From positions 496,001 to 560,000 of the forward strand of contig JAOWBW010000270.1 of NCBI GenBank assembly GCA_026119855.1: a stretch of 64,000 nucleotides of DNA, given 5' to 3'. The stretch comes from Campanula takesimana. Lineage: Eukaryota; Streptophyta; Magnoliopsida; Asterales; Campanulaceae. The translations under genes were made by a program, and so were the position numbers. The notes beneath the pieces are model-generated. The model did no database searches and was not told the origin of the DNA. It saw only the letters and a program-made list of their open reading frames with translations. This document shows, piece after piece, positions 41,113 to 52,224 of this stretch; the first letter of the stretch is position 1; every line of letters starts with the position of its first letter.

Positions 41113-44100
41113 TGTTAGTACCCAACCTGAAAATGAGTTATTAGGCATTCTAGAACTCACAGGGACCTCCCAGGCATTTACGAACTGCGTAGGACTTATC
41201 CAAGATTTCCCGAAAAGCCCAGATAAGAAGATGTTGACGACCTGATCGGATGAGGCTGCAAAGATAGACGTTATCTAATCCTTCTCTAGAGTCTAGATTG
41301 ATCAGAGCCTCGGGAATTGTGTCAATCCCTTGGACCGGCCGGGCGGCCACTTCCTCCTGGTCAAGTTTTCCTATAAATAGGTGACCTCAGTTCATAATTT
41401 CAACACACAATTCACTCCCCCGAGTTCCACAGCCAAAACTGACGGCAGAACTCTCTCTCTAAGCCTTTCTAGCAATCCCAAAGGTCCGGCGAATCCGCGC
41501 GAGAGATTCGACTTCGTTCTTGTCAAGATTGGTGAGAATTTGTCATGTTTTCTTAGTTTAGATCTGATTTATGCTAGTTTCATTATGTTTATACACCTAT
41601 ATTCATATGATTCATAACGTGTTCTTCATGTTCTTGCTAGAATTCATAATATGCTCTATGACTAGGGTAGAAATCTTCATGCTTATGTGTTTACTTCATA
41701 TATGTTCATGATATTCTTATTACTATGTTATATTGAACATGCTAGATCTAATGTTTTAATCCCTACTTATAATGCATAGCCGATGATGATCCACGAGATC
41801 TAGGAACTACTTCTAAACCCTAAACTTTAGGTAATTACTCCCATGATCAGTAACTCTCCAAGGATGAATATGATGAATACACATTGATCTTATCAATGGT
41901 ATGATCATTATTCTAGGATGTGATCATCTTGCATGATTCTTTCTCCTCCCCGATCCAGATTACTATCCTCAAATAATCAAATTGTAGAGTTAAGGGGTAA
42001 TTTGGGACGTAATTGGGTCATTATAATGTTCAAAGGGTATTTTAGGCATTAATTAAATTATTTTAGAAGGGGAGGGGCCTTTTGGTAATAAAAATGGACC
42101 AAGGACCTCAGGTTTATCCCCACAAAGCCCATAAAGGACTTTGTGAGAATTTCCAGAAAAGGCCAAAGAGCCAGGGACGGTCGCACATCCAAACGTGCGC
42201 TTTCTCAAAGCGTACGCGTCATCTCCGCCAGCGTCAGCCGACACCTCGCCACGTGGCCTCCCCTAGTTCGCCAGACGGAGCCGGCTTGTCCCCCGCGTGA
42301 GGCGCACGCGCCTGACAAGACCCGCCACTCGCCTTCCTCTGATTGGTCCATCGCCCATACTTTGTCCCCTCACCCTCACAGCCTCTTCTTGGCAATTTCT
42401 GATTGGGCTTTCACCCCCTTGTGTCACCCACACACTCCCTTCTAGAAGAATTAATTCCCAGCCTATTTACATCCGAAAATGCTCCATTTTGTGGACAAAA
42501 ATGATCCAATTTCAACCCATTTTGTGACCAAAAAAGGATCCAATTTGGGACCAAAGAATATCCTATTTTTGCTTAGCTCTTAAGCAAGTATCAAGCCCCC
42601 AATTCCCCCTATAAATAGAGAGGTCATCCTCTCTCATTTGATCAAGAATTCTCCCCTAAAATTACTCTCTAAAATTTCCCTCTCTCCAAAATTAAGTAAT
42701 TCTCTTTGTGGATGATTGTGGATTTCGTTAGATAATGGTGAAGAACTACCAAGAGTAGTATCCCTCTTATCTTTAGTCTAATTTAATCAAAAATACACAA
42801 TGGTGATCAATCCATGTCAAGTGAAATCTTAGAGTCCAAGATCTCTAAGTGAAGAAAAGAAGCAAACTTGGGTCAATCAATTAATGATTTACCCCAATCT
42901 TGCTTAAAGGTTGAACCTTTATCCTATTGTCATCTTCATCTTCATCTCCTTCTTTTTTTCTTTTGTTGGAATATCATCTTTGTTCATCTTTTACTTATAA
43001 AAATGTAGTCTTTATAAAGATATATGATTGGATCCAAATACTCTTATGATCCCAATGGTTTCATCTTACACTTTTATGGTGTATTAAAATGATAAACTAA
43101 GTGGAGAGGAGTATTTGTTACATTTATGTCATTTATGTTTATGCAATTTAATTTATGTCATTTACATTTATGCAATTTAATTTATGTCATTTACCTTTAT
43201 GCAATCTACTTTATGTCTTTACATTTATAAGTCTTTATTTTACAAGTCTTTATTTATTCATGTAATCTTTATATAACTTGGATCCAAATACCCACATGAT
43301 CCTAAAAGCTTCATCTTTCACTTCAATAGTGCATTAAAATGATGAACTAAGTGGAGATGGGATTTGTTACATTTAAAGTCTTAATCTTTAATGTTTGTTT
43401 CCATTTAAAAGTCTTTATTTCAAATCTTTTCTTGTTTGTCTTACTTGGATGATAAAGCCACAATCTTTATTCATCCAAGTAATGATTTGTCCAAGAAAAA
43501 CTTTTATTTATTTTAATCTTGTAATGATTACCATACTTGGATGATAAAGTTGACCATCTTTATTCATCCAAGTTATGGTTCTATCCAAGTAAAGGTATTA
43601 TTTTTATTATTCTCCAATGATTGCTCAAACCATGGCCTTGACCTTGGTCTTGGTTATTCTTACATGGGTTTGATGCATAGGTTGACCAAGGTTGTCCCTC
43701 TTGACTTTGCTAGCCTTTTCCATGGCTAAGTAAAAGTCCGTCCCTAAAAATACCACATTTTACTTGGACAGTTTATCTCTTTTATCAAAACAAAAATAAA
43801 AGGGGCATTAACATGCCTACATTTCATTTCCAAAATCATTTTCTAAAAACAAGTCGGTTTCTCCCATTTTCAAAATACACACACACACTTGCACAATTTT
43901 GGTCAACAAACTAGGGAGACTCGGTTTTTTGAGGCACTTTGGGTGAACTACCGGTTGAGTTCTTCCCAAAGTGTAACCTGACTTCCAAATCCTTTATCTC
44001 TAACCTTTTTTCGTTAAGTTTGGGTTTAAAGTTAAACTAACGTGGCGACTCCGTTTTATGTGAAAATAAGGATTACCGTGTTTGATTCTCCGGGAACCCT

Positions 44101-44126
44101 TCGTTTTTTCCCGCAGGTATCTTACA
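41113..44126 (+). mobile_element. 5' LTR of a plus-strand Tat element (about 3.0 kb)
   Basis: The end is firm: GGTATCTTACA at 44126, then the PBS. The start is inferred at TGTTAGTACCC (41113), where the Copia fragment stops and the sequence is roughly inverted relative to the 3' end. Two TATA boxes (CCTATAAATAGG near 41371 and CCCTATAAATAGAG near 42608) suggest either two promoters or two LTR-derived segments, so the start has moderate support. It contains direct repeats of about 250 bp (43028 and 43278), 30 bp (43121-43215) and 98 bp (43443 and 43541). Confidence 0.5.
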
Positions 44127-44127
44127 G

Positions 44128-44157
44128 TGGCGACTCCGCTGGGGACTCCGCTGGGGA
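44128..44157 (+). other. Tat PBS with partial tandem duplication
   Basis: TGGCGACTCCGCTGGGGA at 44128-44145, one base after the LTR. GACTCCGCTGGG is then repeated, so a second partial PBS ends at 44157. The full PBS matches those of both TR-GAG elements. Confidence 0.85.
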
Positions 44158-45754
44158 ATAAAGTGCTTGCAAACTTCTTTTTAGAAGTTTTGGGGACACT
44201 TTTGTGTGGGTCAAACTCCCGTCCCCGTTTGTTGACTTTGTGCATATTTTGTGTGTGTTTTATGTTTCTGTTTTGATTTCCGGGAGTGGAACTGTTCTGG
44301 AAATGCAACAAACTGGGGCTTGATGATCAGAAGCTGAAAATTGGCAAAAAATAATGGAACTCCAGCCCTAGCCGTACGGCTGGTTTTGCCGGACCAACAG
44401 AATGTTTCAAGTTAATGATTTTGTGCAGGGAAGAAGCATTCTGATGGTCCCCTTGCGTTTCTTCTTGTCCGGGTTCCATTTACAGCCTCTACTTGTGCAC
44501 ATTTGTCTTCATCTTCTTAGCCAAAAATGGATTTTTAAAGCTTGGTTATGCACAAATTTTTGGACATAAAATTTTGGGTTTTCAAGGCCTCATTGTGCAT
44601 AACCCTCTTCATGAAAGTTTGGTTTTCTAAATCCCTTTTGTTGTGCACAATCTTTTGTACAAATTGATTTTCAAAGGGCCTTTCTCCTCTTGCAAAATTT
44701 TTGGTTTTCAAAACCTTGGGTTGTGCACAACCTTTCCATGTACAAAACTTTTGCTTGTTCATATTATTTTTTGATTACTTGTGCAAATTACTTGTCCATC
44801 ATTTGCTCATATATTGCTCATTCTTGTTCATAACATTAAAATGCATTGAAAATTCATATTTTAACTCAAAAGGGAACATAGAAGGCTTCACACAACGCGC
44901 ACTTGACCTTGTGCACGTTCCAAAAACCCTTTAAACCCGGAATGGATGCCACGATGCAGCTTGATTGGTGCTCTTGTGCCCTTCTCGCGCGCACAGGTCC
45001 ATTCCACCTCCCCTTCCGAGCCGAGTCAACCACACTTGTCCGTGACACACAAATACCGTGACCATGGTGGGTTTTTGGTCTAGCTCACATCATCACGTCC
45101 CTAATACGTGTCCAAATGCTAATTATGGCCAAGTTAAAGCCCGAGCCACGACTCCTTGTGAAATCAAGTGTGACCAAGGTCATCTTTGACCCAGTCCTTG
45201 ACTTATGCGTTAAATCCAACCATAATTAACCAAAGTCATGTATTAAGGATAGGTTGACACCGCGTCATTAAACTCTAATGCTTGACCCATCCTAATCATC
45301 TTTAAGCCCAAGGCTAAGGTCCGAGATCCCTCATTTAAAATGAGGTCATGCCGGAATTTTGTTGGAGTGTTAAGTCAATCTTAACCTTAACCGGGGCTTA
45401 ACTATGATGAGAATGGCCCATGCATTGGAACTTTGTGACGCACTAGACCCTAGGTTTGGTTCTTTTGGTCGGTGGAAGCCGCGTGCCCTATAAGACCCTC
45501 GCCCGAGATGGTCCGTCCTTAGGGGTGTGCAATACAGGTGAAAAACGAGGGGCTTATAGGCGTAGTGATGGCCTCCACTGAACCAGGGTTTAGAGTAGTT
45601 GCGAAAAAGAAGAGAAATCTTTTCCAACCATTTAGAAAAAAAATGCGTTTTAAGTAAACTTGAATGGATAATTAATTGCGCCTTGCATGAATTTGCTCCG
45701 TTTTTGCTTCTCATCTTTGACATATTGCTAACAAGCGTCATTTCGTTAAGTCTT
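44158..45754 (+). other. Tat element 5' UTR region, no intact ORF
   Basis: Holds AGCCGTACGGCTGG at 44370 and degenerate repeats of about 50-60 bp around TTGTGCACAA at 44530-44760 (each core is a palindrome). No Gag domain is recognisable. All open frames are under 130 codons. Confidence 0.5.
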
Positions 45755-46205
45755 CGGACGGATCCCCGTTATCCTCCAAGATCCCCATTAAATACCTAGG
45801 AATAGTCCCCTAGGAAGTCAGTCAATTCCTTGGATGGATCCCTGCTATCCTCCAAGAAGTCTGTCAAATCTTTGGATGGATCCCCGTTATCCTCCAACAT
45901 TCCCGTTAAATCCCTAGGAGTTGTCCCCTAGGTCCCCGTTATGATTCCCGTTAAATCCCTAGGCATTGGCCCCTAGGTCCCCGTTACGATTCCCGTTGAA
46001 TCCCTAGACGTTGTCCCCTAGGTCCCCGTTATGATTCCCGTTGAATCCCTAAGTGTTGTCCCCTAGGTCCCCGTTATGATTCCCGTTGAATCCCTAGGTG
46101 TTGTCCCCTAGGTCCCCGTTATGATTCCCGTTAAATCCCTAGGTGTTGTCCCCTAGATACCCGTTATGATTCCCGTTAAATCCCTAGGCGTTGTCCCCTA
46201 GGTCC
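45755..46205 (+). repeat. Minisatellite, left half (two hairpin-forming unit types)
   Basis: Type A (TTGGATGGATCC then CCGTTATCCTCCAA, about 44 bp) is followed by about seven type B units (CCCTAGGCGTTGTCCCCTAGG then TCCCCGTTATGATTCCCGTT, 45-46 bp). In type A, TTGGA/TCCAA and GGAT/ATCC pair; in type B the two CCTAGG words pair. TR-GAG copy 2 is inserted in the last B unit. Confidence 0.88.
46201..46205 (+). repeat. TR-GAG copy 2 target-site duplication, left copy
   Basis: GGTCC, repeated at 55263-55267. Confidence 0.88.
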
Positions 46206-47363
46206 TGTAGATACCCCGGGAAACCACAACTTGGCTAGAGCGGTGAATTATCCTAGGATGTCTAACTTGTTTTAGATTGTTTAGAGTCGCCACCTATGTT
46301 TTTAAAGGAACATAAGAAAAACCTAGAAATAGCCTAATTTACGTACAAAACCAGAGATTCGGGAGAGAAGGGTTCGGGGGTTAGGTGACGGAGTGGGAAG
46401 TACTTAAACACCCACTCCGCCCCGCTTACGCGGGTCTTGCTACTATTGGTGTTCTAATATTTACATGTCCTTCAATTAATTAAATAGAAATGTGCTAACA
46501 ATTGTGATGAGAAGAAAAGGGGAAATAAAGGGGAAATAAAATAGAATTATTTTATTTATTTAATGATAAAGATTACATGTAACAAGTAATGTTAAAGAAT
46601 TACATTAAGAGATAAAGATAAATTAACATGGTGAATTAAAGTTAAGATTAAAATGTAGGGAGATAACCTTAACTAACTTCAATATGTGAAGTAGTCATGT
46701 TGGTCATGTCCCATTAATGGGGATTGCATACATCAAGAAGATGAAAACAAAGGAAGAAAATAGAGTTGTACCTTGAGAAAGAGGACTTGGAACCTTGACT
46801 TGAAAGTGTTGTTGTTGGAATGAAATTGTTGTAGAACAATTTGTTGCATAAAAACTCTTGTTGGAGTTTTTATGTAGAGAATTGTGTATAGTGTAGGTGT
46901 AGTGAAAATGTGAGATTAATGTCCTAAGAGTGTAAAAAGAGTCCAAAATAGATAGAAAAGAGGTCCCCTCCAATGATGGATTGGAGGGGTTTTTATAGTT
47001 GAAAGGAGATGTTTTTGGTGCCAATTCGCGGTCACAAAGAAATATTTCCCGGGTGAAATCCATGCAAAATAAGCAAGAGAGGGATTCTTGGGAGAAAATC
47101 TGTAACTGACGCCCCAGAGGCGCGCGCTTCCGGATGTACCATCGGAAGGCGCGCGCTTCTGACCTCAAAAGGCGGAGGCGCGCGTCTTTGAAAAGGCAAT
47201 TTTGACATTATGGACTAGAAAGTTAATTCTGTTATGAAGTTCAGTCCAAAACTAACGAAATCAGTTAGGAACTTAACAGAAGTAACAGAAATTAACAAAA
47301 ACAAGTTAAATAAAAATACTATGTATGCATTCGGGGTGAGAGGTCCAAGGAGGGGTGTCTACA
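46206..47363 (-). mobile_element. 3' LTR of TR-GAG copy 2 (1158 bp)
   Basis: TGTAGATACCCCGGG ... GGGGTGTCTACA. A minus-strand TATA-like TATAAAAA is at 46990-46997. GCGCGCGC phrases lie at 47118-47185. Only scattered single-base differences from 54105-55262 were seen. Confidence 0.93.
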
Positions 47364-47524
47364 GAGCCCCTCGGCGACGTGGATTGCAGAGCAAAACGCG
47401 TCGACGAAAGAAAGACAACCGCCGAGGACATCGACAAGAGAAAACAAAGACTCTATAAAGCAGGAATTTGAAAGTACAAAGGATAGGAGTGCGCTCCCTG
47501 TGTGAGCGGCTTTCGCGGATGGAA

Positions 47525-47825
47525 AGGGTGTGGTGGCTTGAGGCGGCCCACCACGGCGACAATTTTTTTTTTTTTTTTTTAAAAAAGGTGTGGTGGCTTG
47601 AGGCGGCCCACCACGGCCACAAAATTTTAAAAGGTGTGGTGGCTTGAGGCGGCCCACCACGGCCACAAACATTAAAAAAGGTGTGGTGGCTTGAGGCGGC
47701 CCACCACGGCCACAAAAATTTAAAAAGGTGTGGTGGCTTGAGGCGGCCCACCACGGCCACAAACATTTAAAAAGGTGTGGTGGCTTGAGGCGGCCCACCA
47801 CGGCCATAAAAATTTAAAAAGGAGA
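47525..47825 (-). repeat. Tandem array 1, 46-60 bp unit, in 3' UTR of TR-GAG copy 2
   Basis: Six copies of GTGTGGTGGCTTGAGGCGGC followed by CCACCACGGCCAC. GTGGTGG and CCACCAC pair around a 12-nt loop in every unit. Linkers vary and include a poly-T run at about 47561-47580. Confidence 0.9.
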
Positions 47826-47879
47826 ATTTTGAAATTGTGAAAGATGGGGGTGCGCTCCCTGTGTGAGCGACTTAATAAC

Positions 47880-48440
47880 ACACTCCCGTTTGCGAGTGGT
47901 TTGATGCACGCTCCCGTTTGCGAGCGGCTGATGACAAACTCCCGTTTGCGAGCTGTCTGAGATAACATGCTCCCGTTTGCGAGCAAGTTGGTAGAAAACG
48001 CTCCCGTTTGCGAGCTGTTTGATACACACTCCCGTTTGCGAGCGGCTGATGACGAACTCCCGTTTGCGAGCTGTCTGAGATAACATGCTCCCGTTTGCGA
48101 GCAAGTTGATAGAAAACGCTCCCGTTTACGAGCGGTTGATGACGAACTCCCGTTTGCGAGCTGTCTGAGATAACATGCCCCCGTTTGTGAGCAAGTTGAT
48201 AGGAAACGCTCCCGTTTGCGAGCGGTTGATGACGAACTCCCGTTTGCGAGTTGTCTAAGATAACATGCCCCCGTTTGCGAGCAAGTTGATAGGAAACGCT
48301 CCCGTTTGCGAGCGATTTGATACACGCTCCCGTTTGCGAGCTGTGTGAGATAACATGCCCCCGTTTGCGAGCAAGTTGGTAGAAAACGCTCCCGTTTGTG
48401 AGCGATTTGATACACACTCCCGTTTGCGAGCGAGTTGATG
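47880..48440 (-). repeat. Tandem array 2: 19 copies of a 16-bp hairpin word
   Basis: GCTCCCGTTTGCGAGC and close variants, about 29 bp apart, 19 copies. GCTC and GAGC pair in most units. The flanks order the units into a higher period of about 113 bp (GAAC, CATG and AACG types alternate). Confidence 0.9.
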
Positions 48441-48915
48441 ATTGAAATCTGCTGGGGAATGCTTGGTTGCTGATGACGTGTGGTTGCTTGATTTTATGGA
48501 GATGCAGGCATAGTTGACTGTGAATCACTTTCTGTTGGGGATGAAGTGCCTTGAGTAGCGGATGCTGTTTGGCTCTGCGGTGGTACCTGTTATGTGCTTT
48601 GCAGGTATATGTGCTTATGCAGGGACATGCATGAAATATGATGATTGAGAGAAATTGTGCCCGTGGTGTGATGTGATCTTGAAAGCACCTTTGTAATGAG
48701 AGAGAAGTAAGAATGTAGAAAGTGATCTTGTGTGCGGTGTGATTTTGAGGAAATCATTGGATGTATTCATACCTTCTCTTACCATTGCCGCTCGAGTGGA
48801 GATGGATTCATAATGTCCGCGGAGGATGCTTTGATGGAGAATGTCCATTCTTTAGATGTTGATGAGAGAATGCCCTTGATGTTGGGTTGGCGGGATGGTA
48901 CTCTGGATGATGGGT

Positions 48916-48972
48916 TGGTCGTGCCAAAGGCTGCCTACGTATCCTTTGAAGGGAATCAGACCAGCGTAGTTC
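48916..48972 (-). other. M stem-loop copy M5
   Basis: Minus strand: outer CTACG/CGTAG, inner TCCCTT/AAGGA. TGGTC after the first arm pairs with GACCA at plus 48916-48920, as in M1. Confidence 0.6.
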
Positions 48973-48979
48973 AAGGATG

Positions 48980-51098
48980 ATGGAGAATGCTAGAGGAGAA
49001 GCTAGGAGCAAAGCAAAGTAAAGCACATACTTTTGCACATAGAAGGAGAAAAAGAAAAGAAAAATCTTTTTTTTTTTTTTTTTTTTTTTTTTAGATTAGA
49101 AAGGAAAGAATATGCACACATGTGAGAAAAAGATTTTTTTTTAGTTCGTGGGTGAACCATTTTAAGCATTGTGTGTTTGCAAAGCCAACCCAAGATCAAG
49201 TCATGTTCGGTCGAAGTCCGGATTGCCTTGCTTGAATTCTGTTGTTGTCGCCGTTGTGCCCAACGAAATTGATGTCTAGCCCCAAGAGATTTGTCTATTA
49301 TGGGGCTTCAAAGGCTTTCGATGCCGAGATAAGGGGTTGCTGATTGTGAAGCCCCTAGAATGCCTTAGATGCCAAACTTTGAGGGACTTGCATAGCCCCA
49401 AGATAAATCAGCTCTTGGCCCATTCAAATAAGTAGCCTTTTGTTGTTGACATGAGCAAGCCCCAAGAGAAGATTATTGATGCCAAGCTTCGAGAGATTGC
49501 TAAGCCCCAAATGTCATGGACTTGTTGTTTGCGAGCTTGTAAATGGTGGGATGTGAAGACCTTTCATTGTAAAGCCCCAAATTATCTTGTGATTGGCTCG
49601 GCATTGAGAGCGGATGTACCGTTTGGTAGAATTTTTGATAGAGATCTCCCTCTTGCTCTTACTGGGGAGATGAATGGCCTCATTGTGGTCGATACCAAAA
49701 TGGCTGAGGGCTTATGTCAAAAGAAGCATTAATGTCATGCGGTGCCGTCGAAGTCGCGGAGGATAAGGTCTTGGTGTGATAAAATCCCAAATGAGTATGC
49801 TTGCTTGACTCTTCTTGAGTTGAACTAATGACGGATCTTCGGATGCAACTAGTGCTGTGGCCCAACTTTATCTGAGCTGCACCTTGTGCTTTTGATCTTG
49901 GAGAAGGGGGTGCTGAATTGCAGAAACATTGGGATTGGCCGTGGCTTTTCCCGCTATAACCCTGTTCTGATTAGAGTTTAGCATATTGAATCTTTTTCCT
50001 TTTCTCTAAGACTTCCTTCAAAATCTCGCTGTGAGTTCTAACAAAAATCATCAACTTCATTCATAACATCGGAGTCTTCATTTAAAACCAAGAGGCCTTT
50101 GACTTGAAGTGTTGAGAGACCCTTTGAAGCTTGATCCCTTTCATGGAGACTACTCCCAAATTGCGTTGCTCGAGTATTGTTGCCCAAAAGACTGTCGGTC
50201 GCGAAGCCCCAATATTGCCTTTTGCTCGGATTACTGTAATGCCGTAGCCTAAAAGATTGTAGATTGCGAAGCCCCTTGAGACCTTCGGTGCCGAATTGAG
50301 GAAGCTTCCAATGTTGCACATGACTCGGCTGGGGATACTGCTGGGGAGTTAATTGCTCTTTGCCGAGGGAGCCATTAAGACTTGACCGTAGCCCTTAGAG
50401 TGCCATCATTGATTGCGAGAAAGGTCCATCCATGATTGGGGGAACGAGCACGGGCGCACGCGACAAGAGGGCTTTTTGACATCCCTTTTGGGAAATTTTG
50501 AGGATAGTCTCACACATCTTTCTCGAACATAGCTTCTAGGGCGTATTGATTGTCAAGTGAAGCAAAAGAAGTCCCTGTCCTTGAGTCACATAGCCCCTAG
50601 GGCATCACCATTTGTTGAGCAAATCAAGAGTGACTCATCCTCGTGCGAGGAAACAAACATGAGAGGACATGGAAAGAGCTACTCCATTTCTCAGGAGCCT
50701 TTCGGCGTACTTTAGAAGAACATACTTGAAGAAGCTTTGAAAACTGAGACACATGTTGTTGCTATTTGCTGCCCAAGCCAATTGACTAGCTAGGTATTAT
50801 TTGTGCAACCTCGTGCCCTTTTATGATGGGCTCGTTTTCGGATGGGTCTTGGCTACCACGGGCCTTCTATTCATGAACCCAAAAATGCACACTGCTGGAG
50901 AATGATGCCAATAACCCAAAACAACCTTTGAGGGTGCCATATCTTGTCGAGCCTTTTGCAATCCCAAAGTTGACTCGGTGGGGAATTGACTTGCTGAGGA
51001 GATCCAATGTAGAGCTCGTGCAGTTGTCTTCTTTAGAGGCCGGAGATCTCCATTTCTCTTTCCTTCTCTCTCTCACTCTCTCATTTTTTTTATGACGC
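48980..51098 (-). other. TR-GAG copy 2 interior, non-coding degenerate repeats
   Basis: Lines up with 5340-7387 in copy 1. Recurrent TGGGGCT phrases on the minus strand and a long poly-T run (49067-49092). No coding. Confidence 0.6.
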
Positions 51099-51147
51099 AC
51101 CCTGTTTTTTGCCTAGACCGCCCTTTCGGGTTTTCAATCTAGCGGGA
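51099..51147 (-). other. S stem-loop copy S5
   Basis: Minus strand: CCC/GGG, TAGATTG/CGGTCTA, CCC-GAAA-GGG, GGCAAAA; close to S1. Confidence 0.6.
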
Positions 51148-51580
51148 ATCTCTTTTGCGTCTTCATTTTGACTCGATTAATGAGGAAGTGTGCATTGACT
51201 CTAGCGGAGGATGAGAGACATGTGATTTTGCGGTGAAGACCTCTTGTCACTAAAGATGAGTGACATTGACTCGACTAGGGAGGTGTCCCTAGTATTGACA
51301 TGTATTTTTATTGAATGACTCACGAAGGCAAGTAAGTCATTAAGAGAGAAGAGAAGGAAAGCCCCAATTTGATTGCAAGAAATTGGGAGTATGCAGAAAG
51401 AATAAAAGTCCCTAGACTCGACAAGGAACGCGAAATGATTCCAAATCTAAGAAAGTTGTTCAATCTTTTTGGTGATTAATTCATTGGCAAATGAATCGTA
51501 CAAAGATGTCTTGACAAGTTCGAGATGAAGGCCGATCACCATAACGCGCTAGGGCTAAACATATCTTCTTTCTTGCATGA

Positions 51581-51639
51581 GACCGGACCCGCAGGTTGCC
51601 TACGTTCCTCCAGTGTAGAGGCTTAGGTCACCGTAGTTC
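51581..51639 (-). other. M stem-loop copy M6
   Basis: Minus strand: CTACG/CGTAG, inner CCTC/GAGG, GTGACC after the first arm with GGTC distal (plus 51581-51584); close to M3. Confidence 0.6.
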
Positions 51640-51761
51640 TTGTGGATTCTCCATTCGTCGAGATGGTTGTTGCTCCGTCCTTCATCGGTGGAATGATGTT
51701 GATCTTGTACTTCTTTGATTGAGGGGGATTTTTTTTTCTTTTTTTTTTTCTTTTTTTTTGT

Positions 51762-51808
51762 GCTCTAACTTTTGCCTAGGTTGATTTGAGGATTTCAACC
51801 TAGCGAGC
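51762..51808 (-). other. S stem-loop copy S6
   Basis: Minus strand: GCTC/GAGC, then TAGGTTGA/TCAACCTA, then GGCAAAA; preceded in sense by a 20-nt A-run. Confidence 0.6.
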
Positions 51809-52224
51809 CCCTTTTTTTTTTTTTTTTTTTATCCCCTTTTGAAAACTTTGCTTCATGATTGTTGCTCCACCTTTATTTGTCTTGATGTCTTCGTTGTTGA
51901 TGCCGTCGTCGATGTTTAGCCCCTAGGCGTTCAAGCGATGGCCTTCGTTCTAGAACTTGTTTAGACATCTTTTCATCATTTTGCCAAGAATTAATTGAAC
52001 AACTTGGAAGAGTGTATGAGGACAAGAACGACTTTTATTTAATGATTGACTCAAGATTCAACATTGGACGAGAGAAAACATTAATGCACACTAAAGAGGA
52101 CTTTGACTCTTTTTTTTTTTTTTATCCCTACTACTAGGTAGAGAAAGAGAAACGGAGATTGCTATTGTAGCCCCATTGTCGTTGTAGTCTTCCTTGTGGC
52201 GTGATCTCTTGTTGAAGGCCCATT

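Noticed and set aside
41381..42527. Short plus-strand frames after TATA boxes
   Set aside because: They sit within an LTR, are under 101 codons, and show no domain.
46704..47168. 154-codon minus-strand frame, also at 54603-55067
   Set aside because: It lies wholly inside both LTRs, so the match only reflects LTR identity; composition is not protein-like.
47880..48440. CRISPR-like look: 19 short repeats with similar spacers
   Set aside because: The genome is a plant, spacers are themselves repeated, and the array is inside a retrotransposon 3' UTR.
47319..48528. Several long overlapping minus-strand reading frames (135-231 codons)
   Set aside because: They are translations of the tandem arrays in different frames; repeats rarely create stops. 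No start context, domain or conservation supports a gene.
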